A stretch of DNA of 64,000 nucleotides from positions 1 through 64,000 of the forward strand of contig LUQC01000040.1 of NCBI GenBank assembly GCA_001627925.1. Direction: 5' to 3'. This DNA is from Rhodobacteraceae bacterium REDSEA-S34_B6. GTDB taxonomy: Bacteria > Pseudomonadota > Alphaproteobacteria > Rhodobacterales > Rhodobacteraceae. Position 1 is the first letter of the stretch. Each line of letters begins with the position of its first letter. Made by a program: the position numbers and the translations under genes. The notes beneath the pieces were generated by a model, which saw nothing but the letters and a program-made list of their open reading frames with translations, did not search any database and had not been told where the DNA came from. Positions 21,475 through 30,667 of this stretch are shown here, in pieces.

Positions 21475-22140
21475 TTATGAATTTAGCAACCCAATTACAA
21501 TCTCTGGAAGATCCAAGAAAGATTTGAGTATTGCATCAGGGTTGGAGGCACTAAAATCAAAACCCGCAAAGCCAAAGTCGACCATAATTATTGGTACGCC
21601 AACAGCCTTTGCTGTATCAAAGTCTGTAGAAGTATCACCGACCATCAATGATTGCTCAACACTACCGCCTGAGCCGGTGACGGCCGCTATGAACGGAGCA
21701 GGATCAGGCTTTTTAGATGAAAGGGTATCTGATCCAATTAACTCTTGGAACAAATGTCTTGCCCCCAACCGCACCATCAACTCTTCTGCCAAAGCGAACG
21801 GTTTGTTCGTGCAAATAGCAGAGTTTACACCCAGCAGTTGTAGCTTACGAATAGAGTCCAACGCATACGGGAAAAATTGAGTGTGCTTATCCAAGCTTTT
21901 AGAATAAGCACGAAGAAGAATCGGATATTGTTGTTGAATAAACTGCTCATCATTCAATCCAATTTTTTGGCAACCTAATTCTAGCATTGCCCTACCGCCA
22001 CGCATTGCCACTCCAGCATCCTCTTTGCAATCTAGAAGCTTTGGGTAACCCAAACTATCAAAACAAAAATTAGCGGCTGATATTAAATCTGCGCTTGTGT
22101 CGGCAAGTGTGCCATCTAAGTCAAAAACAACAGTTTTCAT
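21475..22140 (-). CDS. gph: Phosphoglycolate phosphatase-like HAD hydrolase
   Basis: A 221-residue HAD-superfamily phosphatase. Motif I is DLDGTLADTSAD (7-18, with the nucleophile and acid aspartates), motif II is the Thr in SAICTNKP, motif III is the Lys in SSKKPDPAPF, and motif IV is MVGDTSTDFDTA. The cap domain is the alpha-helical type used by Gph. It likely removes 2-phosphoglycolate formed during DNA repair. It is divergent from glmU; this pairing is common in Rhodobacteraceae. Confidence 0.85.
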   Translation of the reverse strand: MKTVVFDLDGTLADTSADLISAANFCFDSLGYPKLLDCKEDAGVAMRGGRAMLELGCQKIGLNDEQFIQQQYPILLRAYSKSLDKHTQFFPYALDSIRKLQLLGVNSAICTNKPFALAEELMVRLGARHLFQELIGSDTLSSKKPDPAPFIAAVTGSGGSVEQSLMVGDTSTDFDTAKAVGVPIIMVDFGFAGFDFSASNPDAILKSFLDLPEIVIGLLNS

Positions 22141-22271
22141 ATCTTAACTCCACTTATTTTAATTGAAATCTTCAGCATAAAATGAAACATTCAGCAACTA
22201 ATTTTGACACAAGTTAAGCTTGCAACGAAACAGTTTTACGATAAAACGGGCTCAAATCTTAAGGACTTTCT

Positions 22272-23618
22272 ATGGATACTGCAGTTATAATACTGGCCGC
22301 AGGCAAAGGAACTCGGATGAACTCTACTCGTCCTAAAGTTTTACATGAAGTAGGAAATTTTCCACTTATTGCTCACTGCATAAAAACAGCACAATCAATC
22401 GATCCGAAAAAAATCTTGATTGTTTTGGGTCATGGACAATCTGAAATAAAAAGCGTCTTGGGAAATGCGGTCAACTCGATCGATTTTGCGATACAACAGG
22501 AACAATTGGGAACAGGTCATGCCGTCGGCGTAGCCACAAACGAGTTGGCAGACTTTGAAGGTAATTTAATCGTACTTTTCGGTGATACTCCTTTTATATC
22601 AGCCAGAACAATGACTAAAATTGAAAATGAGTGTAAGCAAGCTGATTTGGTAGTTTTAGGTTTTCATCCGCAAGATCCCACCGGTTACGGGCGACTAGTT
22701 ACAAATAACAAAGAACTTTTACGAATAGTCGAACACAATGACGCAAACCAAGAAGAGTTAGCAATCACGTTATGTAACAGTGGCGTTATGGCCGGTAGCG
22801 CAATATTGATAAAAAAGCTTTTGAAGGAGTTGGATAGAAATAATAAAAATAATGAAATTTATCTAACCGACTGTATTGAATTAGCTGACACAGAGGGGCT
22901 GAATAGCACCTATTTGACTTGTGATCCGACTGAGGCACTTGGCATTAATTCGCTTCAACAACTCGCTGATGCAGAGAAAAGATTTCAACAGACAGCGCGG
23001 AGTGTGGCTTTGAATAATGGCGTTCATCTTGTTGCGCCCGAGACTGTTTTCTTTTCATTAGATACTGACCTTGGCCAAGATACGATCATTGAACCAAACG
23101 TCATATTTGGGCCTGGCGTTACAGTAGGCACTGGCTGCAAGGTCAAAGCATTCTCATATCTTGAAGGGTGTAAAATCTCCAATGATTGCAATATTGGCCC
23201 CTTCGCTCGAATTAGACCAGGAGTAGATCTCTCAGATGGTGTTAAGATTGGTAACTTTGTAGAAATAAAAAATGCAAAAGTTGCAGAACATTCAAAGATA
23301 AACCACCTTTCGTACATTGGGGACGCGGAAATTGGTGAGAATACAAATATTGGCGCCGGCACGATCACATGTAATTACGATGGCTTTAACAAGCATAAAA
23401 CGGTAATTGGTGAAGACGTATTTATCGGCTCAAATACCATGTTAATTGCTCCTGTGAATTTAGGAAATAATGCAATGACTGGCAGCGGATCAGTAATTAC
23501 GAAAGATGTACCAGCGCAAGATTTGGCCATTGCACGCTCAGAGCAAAGCAATAAAAAGGGCGGCGCTTCGAAACTGAAAGCACTTCTGAGCCGCAAAAAC
23601 AATCTTAAGGCAGAATAA
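22272..23618 (+). CDS. glmU: Bifunctional N-acetylglucosamine-1-phosphate uridyltransferase/glucosamine-1-phosphate acetyltransferase
   Basis: A 448-residue cytoplasmic enzyme making UDP-GlcNAc for peptidoglycan and lipopolysaccharide. The N-terminal pyrophosphorylase domain starts with LAAGKGTRMNSTRPKVLH; the C-terminal left-handed beta-helix shows hexapeptide repeats (IGPFARIRP, IGNFVEIKNA, IGAGTITCNYDG). The start has AAGGA six bases upstream. A TTGACA box is present at 22204-22209 but no good -10 follows it. The stop overlaps the glmS start (TAATG), coupling the two genes. Confidence 0.96.
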   Translation: MDTAVIILAAGKGTRMNSTRPKVLHEVGNFPLIAHCIKTAQSIDPKKILIVLGHGQSEIKSVLGNAVNSIDFAIQQEQLGTGHAVGVATNELADFEGNLIVLFGDTPFISARTMTKIENECKQADLVVLGFHPQDPTGYGRLVTNNKELLRIVEHNDANQEELAITLCNSGVMAGSAILIKKLLKELDRNNKNNEIYLTDCIELADTEGLNSTYLTCDPTEALGINSLQQLADAEKRFQQTARSVALNNGVHLVAPETVFFSLDTDLGQDTIIEPNVIFGPGVTVGTGCKVKAFSYLEGCKISNDCNIGPFARIRPGVDLSDGVKIGNFVEIKNAKVAEHSKINHLSYIGDAEIGENTNIGAGTITCNYDGFNKHKTVIGEDVFIGSNTMLIAPVNLGNNAMTGSGSVITKDVPAQDLAIARSEQSNKKGGASKLKALLSRKNNLKAE

Positions 23619-25360
23619 TGTGTGGCATAATTGGAATATTAGGTAAACATGAGGCAGCACCAATTATTGTCGAAGCGTTGAAACGCTTAGAATATCGGGG
23701 GTACGATAGCTCGGGTATTGCCACGGTGAAAGATGATGGCTCAATTGATCGACGGCGAGCAGTTGGCAAACTATTAGAATTGCAAGACAAACTTGTTTTT
23801 GAACCGCTAAAAGGAAAAGCGGGGATTGGGCATACCAGATGGGCAACACACGGAGAGCCAAACGAAAAAAATGCGCACCCCCATACCAGAGGCGCAGTTT
23901 CAGTTGTACATAACGGAATAATTGAAAACTTTCTTACCCTTCGAGAAGAATTAAAATGTGACGGTTACAATGCTGAAACAGATACCGACTCTGAAACAAT
24001 TGCAGTCTTGTGCTCGAAATTTATTGATGAGGGAGATGAGCCACTCGTTGCGGCTAGAAAGACAGTATCGAAACTTACTGGTTCTTTTGCAATAGCAATG
24101 CTTTTTGAGGGACACAAAAATCTTATTTTTGCTGCAAGATCCGGATCACCCTTAGCGGTTGGATATGGCAAAAATGAAATGTATCTTGGCTCAGACGCTC
24201 TTGCACTGCTCCCACTGACAAAAAAAGTCGCCTATCTTGAAGAGGGAGATCACGCTGTACTAACTCGAGAAGGTATAGAAATATATGATATAGAAGAAAA
24301 CTCTATTTCTCGACAGATTACACACTTGAATCAAAGCATAAATTTTCATGATAAATCTGGCTTTAACCATTTTATGGAAAAGGAAATCCACGAGCAACCA
24401 ATAGCTTTGGAAAGGGCAATTAGAGCCTGCGGAACTGCGCACTACGCATGTTACGTTGCAAAATATTGGATTGAAAAATTAGCTAAAATCCCTGTTGAAA
24501 TTGATATTGCTAGCGAATTTCGATACCGAGAGCCGCCGATTGAGCATGCCACTGTAGCAATTTTTGTAAGTCAATCGGGAGAAACAGCAGATACATTGGC
24601 AGCATTACGCTACTGTAGCGGTAGAGCAGAAAAGATTATTTCCATTGTGAACGTCTCTACAAGCTCAATTGCTCGTGAAAGTGATGAGGTATTGGAGATC
24701 CACGCTGGCCCAGAAATAGGCGTAGCTTCAACCAAAGCGTTTACATGTCAACTGGCGGTTTTGTTTTTGGCAACCTTAAAGGCTGCAAAGGATAGATCAA
24801 AGATTTCTTCGACCGATATTTTAACAATAGTCAATAACTTAAAAAACTTACCGGCAACACTAAACCAATACTTGGGAAATGTTAATTCCTTAAAGGATAT
24901 TTCTTATAAATTGTCGACAACTAGTGATGTCCTGTTTTTGGGACGTGGTTTAATGTATCCGCTGGCCCTTGAGGGGGCATTAAAATTAAAAGAAATAAGC
25001 TATATCCATGCTGAGGGATATGCTTCTGGAGAACTCAAACATGGCCCAATTGCACTTATAGATGATAGTGTCCCAGTCATTATTTTAGCGCCATATGACA
25101 ATTTATTTGAAAAGAGTATTTCAAATATGCAGGAGGTAATTGCGCGTAAAGCAAATGTGATAGTAATTTCTGATAATGACGGCCTTCGCGCAGCTGGATT
25201 AAAATCTGAAACTTCTATAGAAATACCAAAAGCCGACGCCTTATTAGCGCCATTTGTCTATGCACTACCAATTCAATTACTTGCATACTTCACCGCTGTA
25301 TTTAAAGGTACGGATGTTGATCAGCCCCGAAATTTGGCAAAATCCGTGACCGTGGAATAA
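23618..25360 (+). CDS. glmS: Glutamine-fructose-6-phosphate aminotransferase, with about 30 residues missing before SIS domain 1
   Basis: The enzyme makes glucosamine-6-phosphate. Cys2 of MCGIIGILG is the N-terminal nucleophile of the glutaminase domain; two SIS (sugar isomerase) domains follow, with SQSGETADTLAALR, GVASTKAF and the C-terminal DQPRNLAKSVTVE intact. At 580 residues it is shorter than the usual 600-610. Between EIHEQPIALERAI and RACGTAHYAC (about residue 268, near base 24420) only about 8 residues stand where E. coli and related proteins have about 38. The lost segment includes the first beta strand of SIS domain 1. The change is in frame. Whether the enzyme works is uncertain. 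Confidence 0.93.
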   Translation: MCGIIGILGKHEAAPIIVEALKRLEYRGYDSSGIATVKDDGSIDRRRAVGKLLELQDKLVFEPLKGKAGIGHTRWATHGEPNEKNAHPHTRGAVSVVHNGIIENFLTLREELKCDGYNAETDTDSETIAVLCSKFIDEGDEPLVAARKTVSKLTGSFAIAMLFEGHKNLIFAARSGSPLAVGYGKNEMYLGSDALALLPLTKKVAYLEEGDHAVLTREGIEIYDIEENSISRQITHLNQSINFHDKSGFNHFMEKEIHEQPIALERAIRACGTAHYACYVAKYWIEKLAKIPVEIDIASEFRYREPPIEHATVAIFVSQSGETADTLAALRYCSGRAEKIISIVNVSTSSIARESDEVLEIHAGPEIGVASTKAFTCQLAVLFLATLKAAKDRSKISSTDILTIVNNLKNLPATLNQYLGNVNSLKDISYKLSTTSDVLFLGRGLMYPLALEGALKLKEISYIHAEGYASGELKHGPIALIDDSVPVIILAPYDNLFEKSISNMQEVIARKANVIVISDNDGLRAAGLKSETSIEIPKADALLAPFVYALPIQLLAYFTAVFKGTDVDQPRNLAKSVTVE

Positions 25361-25418
25361 TGTTATGGTATTTGTATGCTAAAACCACGATTCAGTCTGC
25401 ATTATGATGTAGAAGTTG

Positions 25419-25439
25419 CTACTTATGTATTATAAGTAG
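25419..25439. repeat. Inverted repeat upstream of rpsF
   Basis: Two perfect 8-base arms, CTACTTAT (25419-25426) and ATAAGTAG (25432-25439), are separated by GTATT. No T-run follows, so it is not a standard terminator for glmS. It could be a weak RNA hairpin in the rpsF leader or an operator. The arm sequences also occur as the outer arms of the palindrome before pdhA. Confidence 0.45.
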
Positions 25440-25576
25440 GGGTTGTAGTTTCACGAAATTAGTATAAACACACCAAATCTTTTTGTAATTAGTGTAAGCG
25501 TAGTCACTCGTGGTTGGGAACAAAAAGATTTAACCCCCTTCCTATGAAACGCGCCATAGATAGATTGGAAACAAAG

Positions 25577-25933
25577 ATGCCTCTATATGAGCACGTTTTT
25601 ATTTCTCGACAAGACTTATCAAATACTCAGGCAGAGGGCCTTGTTGAGCACTTTGGAATAGTCCTTAAAGATAATGGTGGTACAGTAGTCAATTCCGAAT
25701 ATTGGGGATTGAAAACCATGGCCTATAAAATCAACAAAAATCGTAAAGGACATTATGCAATGATGCGAACAGACTCACCTTCAGAGGCTGTTCAAGAAAT
25801 GGAACGATTAATGCGTCTTCATGAAGATGTAATGCGAGTTTTAACTATTAAAGTTGATAAACACGACGAAGGTCCATCAGTTCAAATGCATAAACGAGAT
25901 GATCGCAGTGACAGACGCGAACAGCACGATTAG
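25577..25933 (+). CDS. rpsF: 30S ribosomal protein S6
   Basis: A 118-residue protein beginning MPLYEHVFISRQDLS, the standard S6 N-terminus. A longer frame is open from 25514 but the added 21 residues do not resemble S6, so the ATG at 25577 (GGA seven bases before it) is preferred. S6 pairs with S18 on the central domain of 16S rRNA. The C-terminus is a charged tail (HKRDDRSDRREQ). First gene of rpsF-rpsR-rplI. Confidence 0.96.
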   Translation: MPLYEHVFISRQDLSNTQAEGLVEHFGIVLKDNGGTVVNSEYWGLKTMAYKINKNRKGHYAMMRTDSPSEAVQEMERLMRLHEDVMRVLTIKVDKHDEGPSVQMHKRDDRSDRREQHD

Positions 25934-25953
25934 GTCTGTAAGGAGTTTTCATA

Positions 25954-26181
25954 ATGACAAACAAACCATTTTTTCGCAGGAAGAAAGTGTGTCCATTCTC
26001 AAGTGAGGATGCTCCAAAAATTGATTATAAAGACACAAAATTGCTTCAAAGATACATATCAGAGCGTGGAAAAGTTGTGCCATCAAGGATCACAGCTGTT
26101 TCTGCAAAAAAGCAAAGAGAATTGGCCCGTGCTATAAAACGCGCACGCTTCTTAGCGCTATTACCTTACGCCGTTAAGTAG
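25954..26181 (+). CDS. rpsR: 30S ribosomal protein S18
   Basis: A 75-residue basic protein with the S18 core [24 protein letters not shown] and the C-terminal [15 protein letters not shown]. It has a strong TAAGGAG ribosome site. It binds S6 and helps form the platform of the small subunit. It lies 20 bases after rpsF. Confidence 0.97.
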   Translation: MTNKPFFRRKKVCPFSSEDAPKIDYKDTKLLQRYISERGKVVPSRITAVSAKKQRELARAIKRARFLALLPYAVK

Positions 26182-26198
26182 GAAGAGAGGTAGACACA

Positions 26199-26822
26199 AT
26201 GCAAGTTATTCTTTTGGAAAGAGTATCAAAACTAGGCCAGATGGGCGACGTGGTTGACGTTAAACCAGGCTATGCAAGAAATTTTCTTTTGCCTCAAGGA
26301 AAGGCTAAAACGGCATCAGAGACTAATATTGCTGCTTTCGAAAAGCAGAAATCGCAGCTCGAGGCTCAAAATTTAGAAACTAAAAAAGAAGCCGATGCAC
26401 TTCTAGGAAAGCTGGATGGGCAGACTTTTATAGTTATTAGATCTGCATCAGATTCAGGAGCTCTTTACGGATCGGTTTCTCCCAGAGATGCGGCGGAAGT
26501 TGCTACCTCTGAAGGGTTTTCAATTAATCGGAAGCAAATTTCACTGGTAAAACCGATAAAGGAGCTTGGGCTGCATGAAATGTCTGTTGTTTTGCATCCA
26601 GAGGTCACGGCAACGATAGTTCTTAATGTTGCCAGGTCGAACGAAGAGGCTGAGCTACAGGCATCTGGTAAATCCATTCAAGATGTCGCTGCAGAGGCAG
26701 AGGCAGAAGCTGAGTTTGAAATAGCAGAATTATTTGATGATATTGGAAGCGCGGCTCTTGATGAAGAAGTAGAGGAAGATCGGGAAGCAGACACGAAAGA
26801 GGCCGACGAAACTATTTCTTAG
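26199..26822 (+). CDS. rplI: 50S ribosomal protein L9 with acidic C-terminal tail
   Basis: The protein of 207 residues starts [19 protein letters not shown] and has the N-terminal rRNA-binding domain ([13 protein letters not shown]), a connecting helix and a C-terminal domain. About 45 extra residues at the end are almost all acidic and Ala (from [18 protein letters not shown] onward), an extension frequent in alphaproteobacterial L9. It is the last gene of the operon and is followed by a clear terminator. Confidence 0.96.
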   Translation: MQVILLERVSKLGQMGDVVDVKPGYARNFLLPQGKAKTASETNIAAFEKQKSQLEAQNLETKKEADALLGKLDGQTFIVIRSASDSGALYGSVSPRDAAEVATSEGFSINRKQISLVKPIKELGLHEMSVVLHPEVTATIVLNVARSNEEAELQASGKSIQDVAAEAEAEAEFEIAELFDDIGSAALDEEVEEDREADTKEADETIS

Positions 26823-26849
26823 TTTATTTTACCAATTATAATAAAAGAC

Positions 26850-26875
26850 TGAGCCCTATAAGGGCTCATTTTTTT
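26850..26875 (+). terminator. Rho-independent terminator of the rpsF-rpsR-rplI operon
   Basis: An 8-base stem TGAGCCCT / AGGGCTCA with a three-base loop is followed at once by seven T residues (26869-26875). It lies 28 bases after the rplI stop. This is the clearest intrinsic terminator in the window. Confidence 0.92.
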
Positions 26876-27076
26876 GTGTGTTGCCAAAAAGAGTTATATT
26901 CTTTCCAAATATTACCCTATTTGAATATAATTGGTAATAAAATTAAAAAATATCGCTAAATAGAGCCATTTCTAGTTGACCAATCTTTTTGTTGTTCATA
27001 TGTTGGCCTTTGCGAGTGAATTAGAGCAAATTTTATCGATTTATTAATTAGTTAAAGAGTGAGCAGGAGTTTCTAT

Positions 27077-28834
27077 ATGACTAGCCAAATAACTGGAGCC
27101 AAAATGGTTGTTCAAGCCCTTAAAGATCAAGGGGTTGATACTGTGTTTGGATACCCGGGTGGAGCAGTACTGCCAATCTACGATGAAATTTTCCAACAAA
27201 ATGAGATAAGGCATATCCTAGTTAGACATGAACAAGGAGCAGTTCATGCGGCTGAAGGATACGCTAGGTCAACTGGGAAACCTGGAGTGGTTTTAGTAAC
27301 ATCTGGACCAGGCGCGACCAACGCTGTTACAGGATTAACCGATGCTTTAATGGATTCTATTCCTTTAGTTGTTCTTACTGGACAGGTACCTACTTTTATG
27401 ATCGGCTCAGACGCTTTTCAGGAAGCAGATACGGTTGGGATCACAAGACCATGTACTAAACATAATTGGCTTGTTAAAGACACAGATCAGTTGGCACCGA
27501 TTTTACATGAAGCTTTCCATGTTGCAAAATCTGGTCGCCCTGGGCCTGTTTTAGTTGATATTCCAAAAGATGTTCAATTTGCTTCTGGTGTTTACATTTC
27601 AAATAAAAAAGCACCAACCTCCCAATACAGGCCTAAATTAAAGGGCGATATTGAACAAATTACAAAACTCGTTGAAGCAATTGAGCAATCAAAAAAACCA
27701 ATCTTCTACACAGGTGGCGGAGTGATTAATTCTGGCACAGGTGCGAGCCAACTTCTGAGAGAATTGGTTAAAGGTACTAATTTCCCAATCACTTCCACTC
27801 TAATGGGCTTGGGGTGCTATCCCGCGTCCGGCAGCAACTGGCTCGGGATGTTAGGAATGCATGGGCTTTACGAGGCCAACATGGCGATGCACGATTGCGA
27901 TCTTATGATAAATATCGGTGCTCGATTTGATGATCGGATTACCGGTAGAATAGATGCTTTTAGCCCAAGCTCCAAGAAAGCGCACATTGATATTGACCCA
28001 TCATCTATTAATAAAGTAATTCACGTTGATATTCCTATCATAGGCGATATTGCACACGTATTAGATGATGTTTTGAATATGTGGAAAGCCCGAGGACGCA
28101 AGACGAACTCTGCCGCTATCGATAAATGGTGGGGTCAAATAGGCGAATGGCGATCTGTTAAGTGTCTGGAGTATAAAAATAGTAAAGAGACAATTAAACC
28201 ACAATTTGCGCTTGAGCGCCTAGAAGAGCTTACTCGGAGTAGATCAGACCGGTTTATATGCACTGAAGTTGGTCAGCATCAAATGTGGGCTGCTCAGTTC
28301 TTAGGTTTTGAGGAACCCAATCAATGGATGACTTCAGGCGGACTTGGAACAATGGGTTATGGCTTTCCTGCATCAATAGGCGTGCAAATTGCTCACCCAA
28401 AGGCATTGGTTATTAATGTCGCTGGCGAGGCTAGTTGGTTGATGAATATGCAGGAAATGGGTACGGCAGTCCAATATAAGTTACCTGTAAAGCAATTTAT
28501 ATTGAATAACGAAAGATTGGGTATGGTAAGACAATGGCAAGAGTTGCTGCACGGTGAACGCTACTCTCACAGCTGGTCTGATGCCCTTCCCGACTTTGTG
28601 AAATTGGCAGATGCATTTGGTGCAAAAGGCATCATGGTATCAGATCCTGCAGATTTAGATGATGCTATTATGGAAATGCTGTCTTACGATGGTCCGGTTC
28701 TCTTTGATTGTTTAGTTGAAAAACATGAGAACTGCTTCCCAATGATTCCGTCTGGGGAGCCTCATAATAAAATGTTGTTAGGAGAAGCGACAACAGAGGA
28801 CGCCATAGGAAGCAGCGGAGCCGTATTAGTATGA
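27077..28834 (+). CDS. ilvB: Acetolactate synthase large subunit
   Basis: The 585-residue thiamine-diphosphate enzyme makes acetolactate or acetohydroxybutyrate for Val, Leu and Ile. Seen in order: FGYPGGAVLPIYDE, the catalytic glutamate in VRHEQGAVHAAEGYAR, the FAD/central domain with GARFDDRITG, and the C-terminal ThDP motif NVAGEASWLMN, where Glu replaces the common Asp of GDG/GDA. The ATG at 27077 has AGGAG seven bases upstream; an earlier in-frame start at 27059 has none. The 250-base leader contains no gene. ilvH follows 22 bases later. Confidence 0.95.
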   Translation: MTSQITGAKMVVQALKDQGVDTVFGYPGGAVLPIYDEIFQQNEIRHILVRHEQGAVHAAEGYARSTGKPGVVLVTSGPGATNAVTGLTDALMDSIPLVVLTGQVPTFMIGSDAFQEADTVGITRPCTKHNWLVKDTDQLAPILHEAFHVAKSGRPGPVLVDIPKDVQFASGVYISNKKAPTSQYRPKLKGDIEQITKLVEAIEQSKKPIFYTGGGVINSGTGASQLLRELVKGTNFPITSTLMGLGCYPASGSNWLGMLGMHGLYEANMAMHDCDLMINIGARFDDRITGRIDAFSPSSKKAHIDIDPSSINKVIHVDIPIIGDIAHVLDDVLNMWKARGRKTNSAAIDKWWGQIGEWRSVKCLEYKNSKETIKPQFALERLEELTRSRSDRFICTEVGQHQMWAAQFLGFEEPNQWMTSGGLGTMGYGFPASIGVQIAHPKALVINVAGEASWLMNMQEMGTAVQYKLPVKQFILNNERLGMVRQWQELLHGERYSHSWSDALPDFVKLADAFGAKGIMVSDPADLDDAIMEMLSYDGPVLFDCLVEKHENCFPMIPSGEPHNKMLLGEATTEDAIGSSGAVLV

Positions 28835-28856
28835 GAATTTACTTCGTAGGTCACAG

Positions 28857-29414
28857 ATGTCAGCATTAAAAATAAAAAAAGGATCTAGCAAGCATTCTGC
28901 TTATGATCTTAGGTCTACTTTCGGTGATGAAATACAAACACATACCTTAGCAATATTAGTTGATAATGAGGCTGGAGTTCTTGCTCGCGTAATAGGGCTT
29001 TTCTCAGGCCGCGGATACAATATCGATAGTCTAACGGTTGCAGAGGTCGACCACGAGGGTCATCTCAGTCGAATTACAATCGTAACTACAGGCACTCCTC
29101 AGGTTATTGAACAAATAAAAGCCCAATTAGGACGAATTGTGCCTGTTCATGAGGTACACGATTTAACTGTAGACGGCCCTCATGTGGAGCGAGAGCTTGC
29201 TCTGCTCAAGGTTGGAGGAAAAGGCGAAAAAAGAGTAGAAGCATTACGTTTAGCAGACATTTTTAGAGCAAACGTGGTAGATAGCACGCTAGACAGCTTT
29301 ACTTTTCAAATCACCGGCACACCAGAAAAAGTTGATGCATTTGCAGAATTGATGCGTCCGCTGGGCCTTATAGAAATTGCCAGAACGGGTGTAGCAGCTC
29401 TGTCTCGCGGCTGA
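28857..29414 (+). CDS. ilvH: Acetolactate synthase small (regulatory) subunit
   Basis: A 185-residue ACT-domain protein. The valine-binding ACT domain is LAILVDNEAGVLARVIGLFSGRGYNIDSL (about 31-59), followed by a second ACT-like half with LALLKVGGKGEKRVEALRLADIFRANVVD. It activates the large subunit and confers feedback inhibition by branched-chain amino acids. It forms one operon with ilvB. Confidence 0.96.
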   Translation: MSALKIKKGSSKHSAYDLRSTFGDEIQTHTLAILVDNEAGVLARVIGLFSGRGYNIDSLTVAEVDHEGHLSRITIVTTGTPQVIEQIKAQLGRIVPVHEVHDLTVDGPHVERELALLKVGGKGEKRVEALRLADIFRANVVDSTLDSFTFQITGTPEKVDAFAELMRPLGLIEIARTGVAALSRG

Positions 29415-29518
29415 ACAACAAGCTGAAAATATTGTCGTTTTCAATTTAGTCAGGTGTCGTTTTGAGCTAGCCTCCAATAGTATCTTTTTTTATCAATATA
29501 AAAAAATTGAGCCAGACA

Positions 29519-30667
29519 ATGGAAAAGACAGCTAGACTAAACCAGGTTTGCTTACCAGTAGATGAAGCAAATGGGCTTCCAAATGAACATTACACTTGCC
29601 CATCTGTATTTAAAGAAGAAAAAGATATCCTACTTTTTGGCAAGTGGAGTGGGCTGGCAGTTTCAGCTCAAATTCCAAATATAGGAGACGCTGTGCCTAT
29701 TTTCTTTCAGGGCACTCCCTTGTTTATTATTCGTACTAAAAAAAACAAAGTAAAAGTTTTTCAAAACACTTGTCGACATCGTGGCATGATACTTATTGAT
29801 AGAGTGAAATCTATAGAAGGAGCTATCAGATGTCCCTATCATAGCTGGTGTTATTCCACAGAAGGCAGTCTAATCAGCACACCTCATGTGGGGGGGGCAG
29901 GTAGAAATCTGCATGATGCTATTGATAGGTCTGAATTAGGATTAACTGAAATCCGAAGCCACGTATGGATGGGTGTAATTTGGATTAATCTTTCCGGAGA
30001 CGCACCAAAATTTGAAGACAACATGAAAGAATTGATAGATAGATGGTCAGACTTCGACAGACCCCTTTTTCACAGAGGGAAGGAGAGTTCATTTACGATC
30101 GAAGTTGCAGCAAATTGGAAATTAGCGGTAGAAAATTATTGTGAAAGTTATCATTTACCTTGGGTGCACCCTGGCTTGAACAGTTACTCCAAATTAGAAG
30201 ATCATTATCACATTGAGCACAAAAATAAATTTTCGGGCCAGGGAACAACAGTTTATCAGCAGCTAAAAGGTGGGAACGGTAACGTTTTCCCTGATTTTGC
30301 TGAATTAAATGCTAAATGGGATACTGCCGCTGAATACATTGCAGTTTATCCTAATGTTCTACTGGGTGTTCATAGGGATCATGCGTTTGTAATTATTCTA
30401 ATACCAGATGGTCCTGAAAAAACATATGAACACATTCATCTATTTTATTCTAAGGAAAACACTCCGAAGCAATTGCGGCTCCAAAATATGAAACAATGGA
30501 AGCTAGTTTTCGAGGAAGATGTTCCAGTCGTCGAGGGCATGCAACGAGGACGTCACGCGGTAAATTTTGATGGTGGTAGATTTTCACCCGTAATGGATAA
30601 TCCTACTCATTGTTTTCACTGTTGGGTTGCTAATGAGGTCCAAAATGGACGCAAGCAAAAAAACTAA
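29519..30667 (+). CDS. Rieske-type aromatic-ring-hydroxylating/quaternary-amine oxygenase alpha subunit
   Basis: The start may be the ATG at 29519 (382 residues) or a TTG at 29507; neither has a clear ribosome site. The Rieske [2Fe-2S] site is CRHRG (C85, H87) and CPYHSW (C105, H108). The mononuclear-iron site is NYCESYHLPWVHP. The residue three before the first iron histidine, normally a bridging Asp, is Glu, a trait described for carnitine, glycine-betaine and related quaternary-amine oxygenases. The likely substrate is therefore a methylated amine rather than an aromatic ring, but this is inference. No reductase gene is adjacent. A small gene overlaps its 3' end. Confidence 0.85.
   Translation: MEKTARLNQVCLPVDEANGLPNEHYTCPSVFKEEKDILLFGKWSGLAVSAQIPNIGDAVPIFFQGTPLFIIRTKKNKVKVFQNTCRHRGMILIDRVKSIEGAIRCPYHSWCYSTEGSLISTPHVGGAGRNLHDAIDRSELGLTEIRSHVWMGVIWINLSGDAPKFEDNMKELIDRWSDFDRPLFHRGKESSFTIEVAANWKLAVENYCESYHLPWVHPGLNSYSKLEDHYHIEHKNKFSGQGTTVYQQLKGGNGNVFPDFAELNAKWDTAAEYIAVYPNVLLGVHRDHAFVIILIPDGPEKTYEHIHLFYSKENTPKQLRLQNMKQWKLVFEEDVPVVEGMQRGRHAVNFDGGRFSPVMDNPTHCFHCWVANEVQNGRKQKN

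Noticed and set aside
22204-22232. TTGACA box upstream of glmU as a full promoter
   Set aside because: No acceptable -10 box lies 16-18 bases downstream.
25514-25576. Longer N-terminus for S6
   Set aside because: The added residues do not match S6, whose standard start MPLYEHVF lies at 25577.
29885-29900. Run of eight G residues in the Rieske gene
   Set aside because: The frame is intact across it and the Rieske and iron sites on both sides are in the same frame, so it is not a frameshift.
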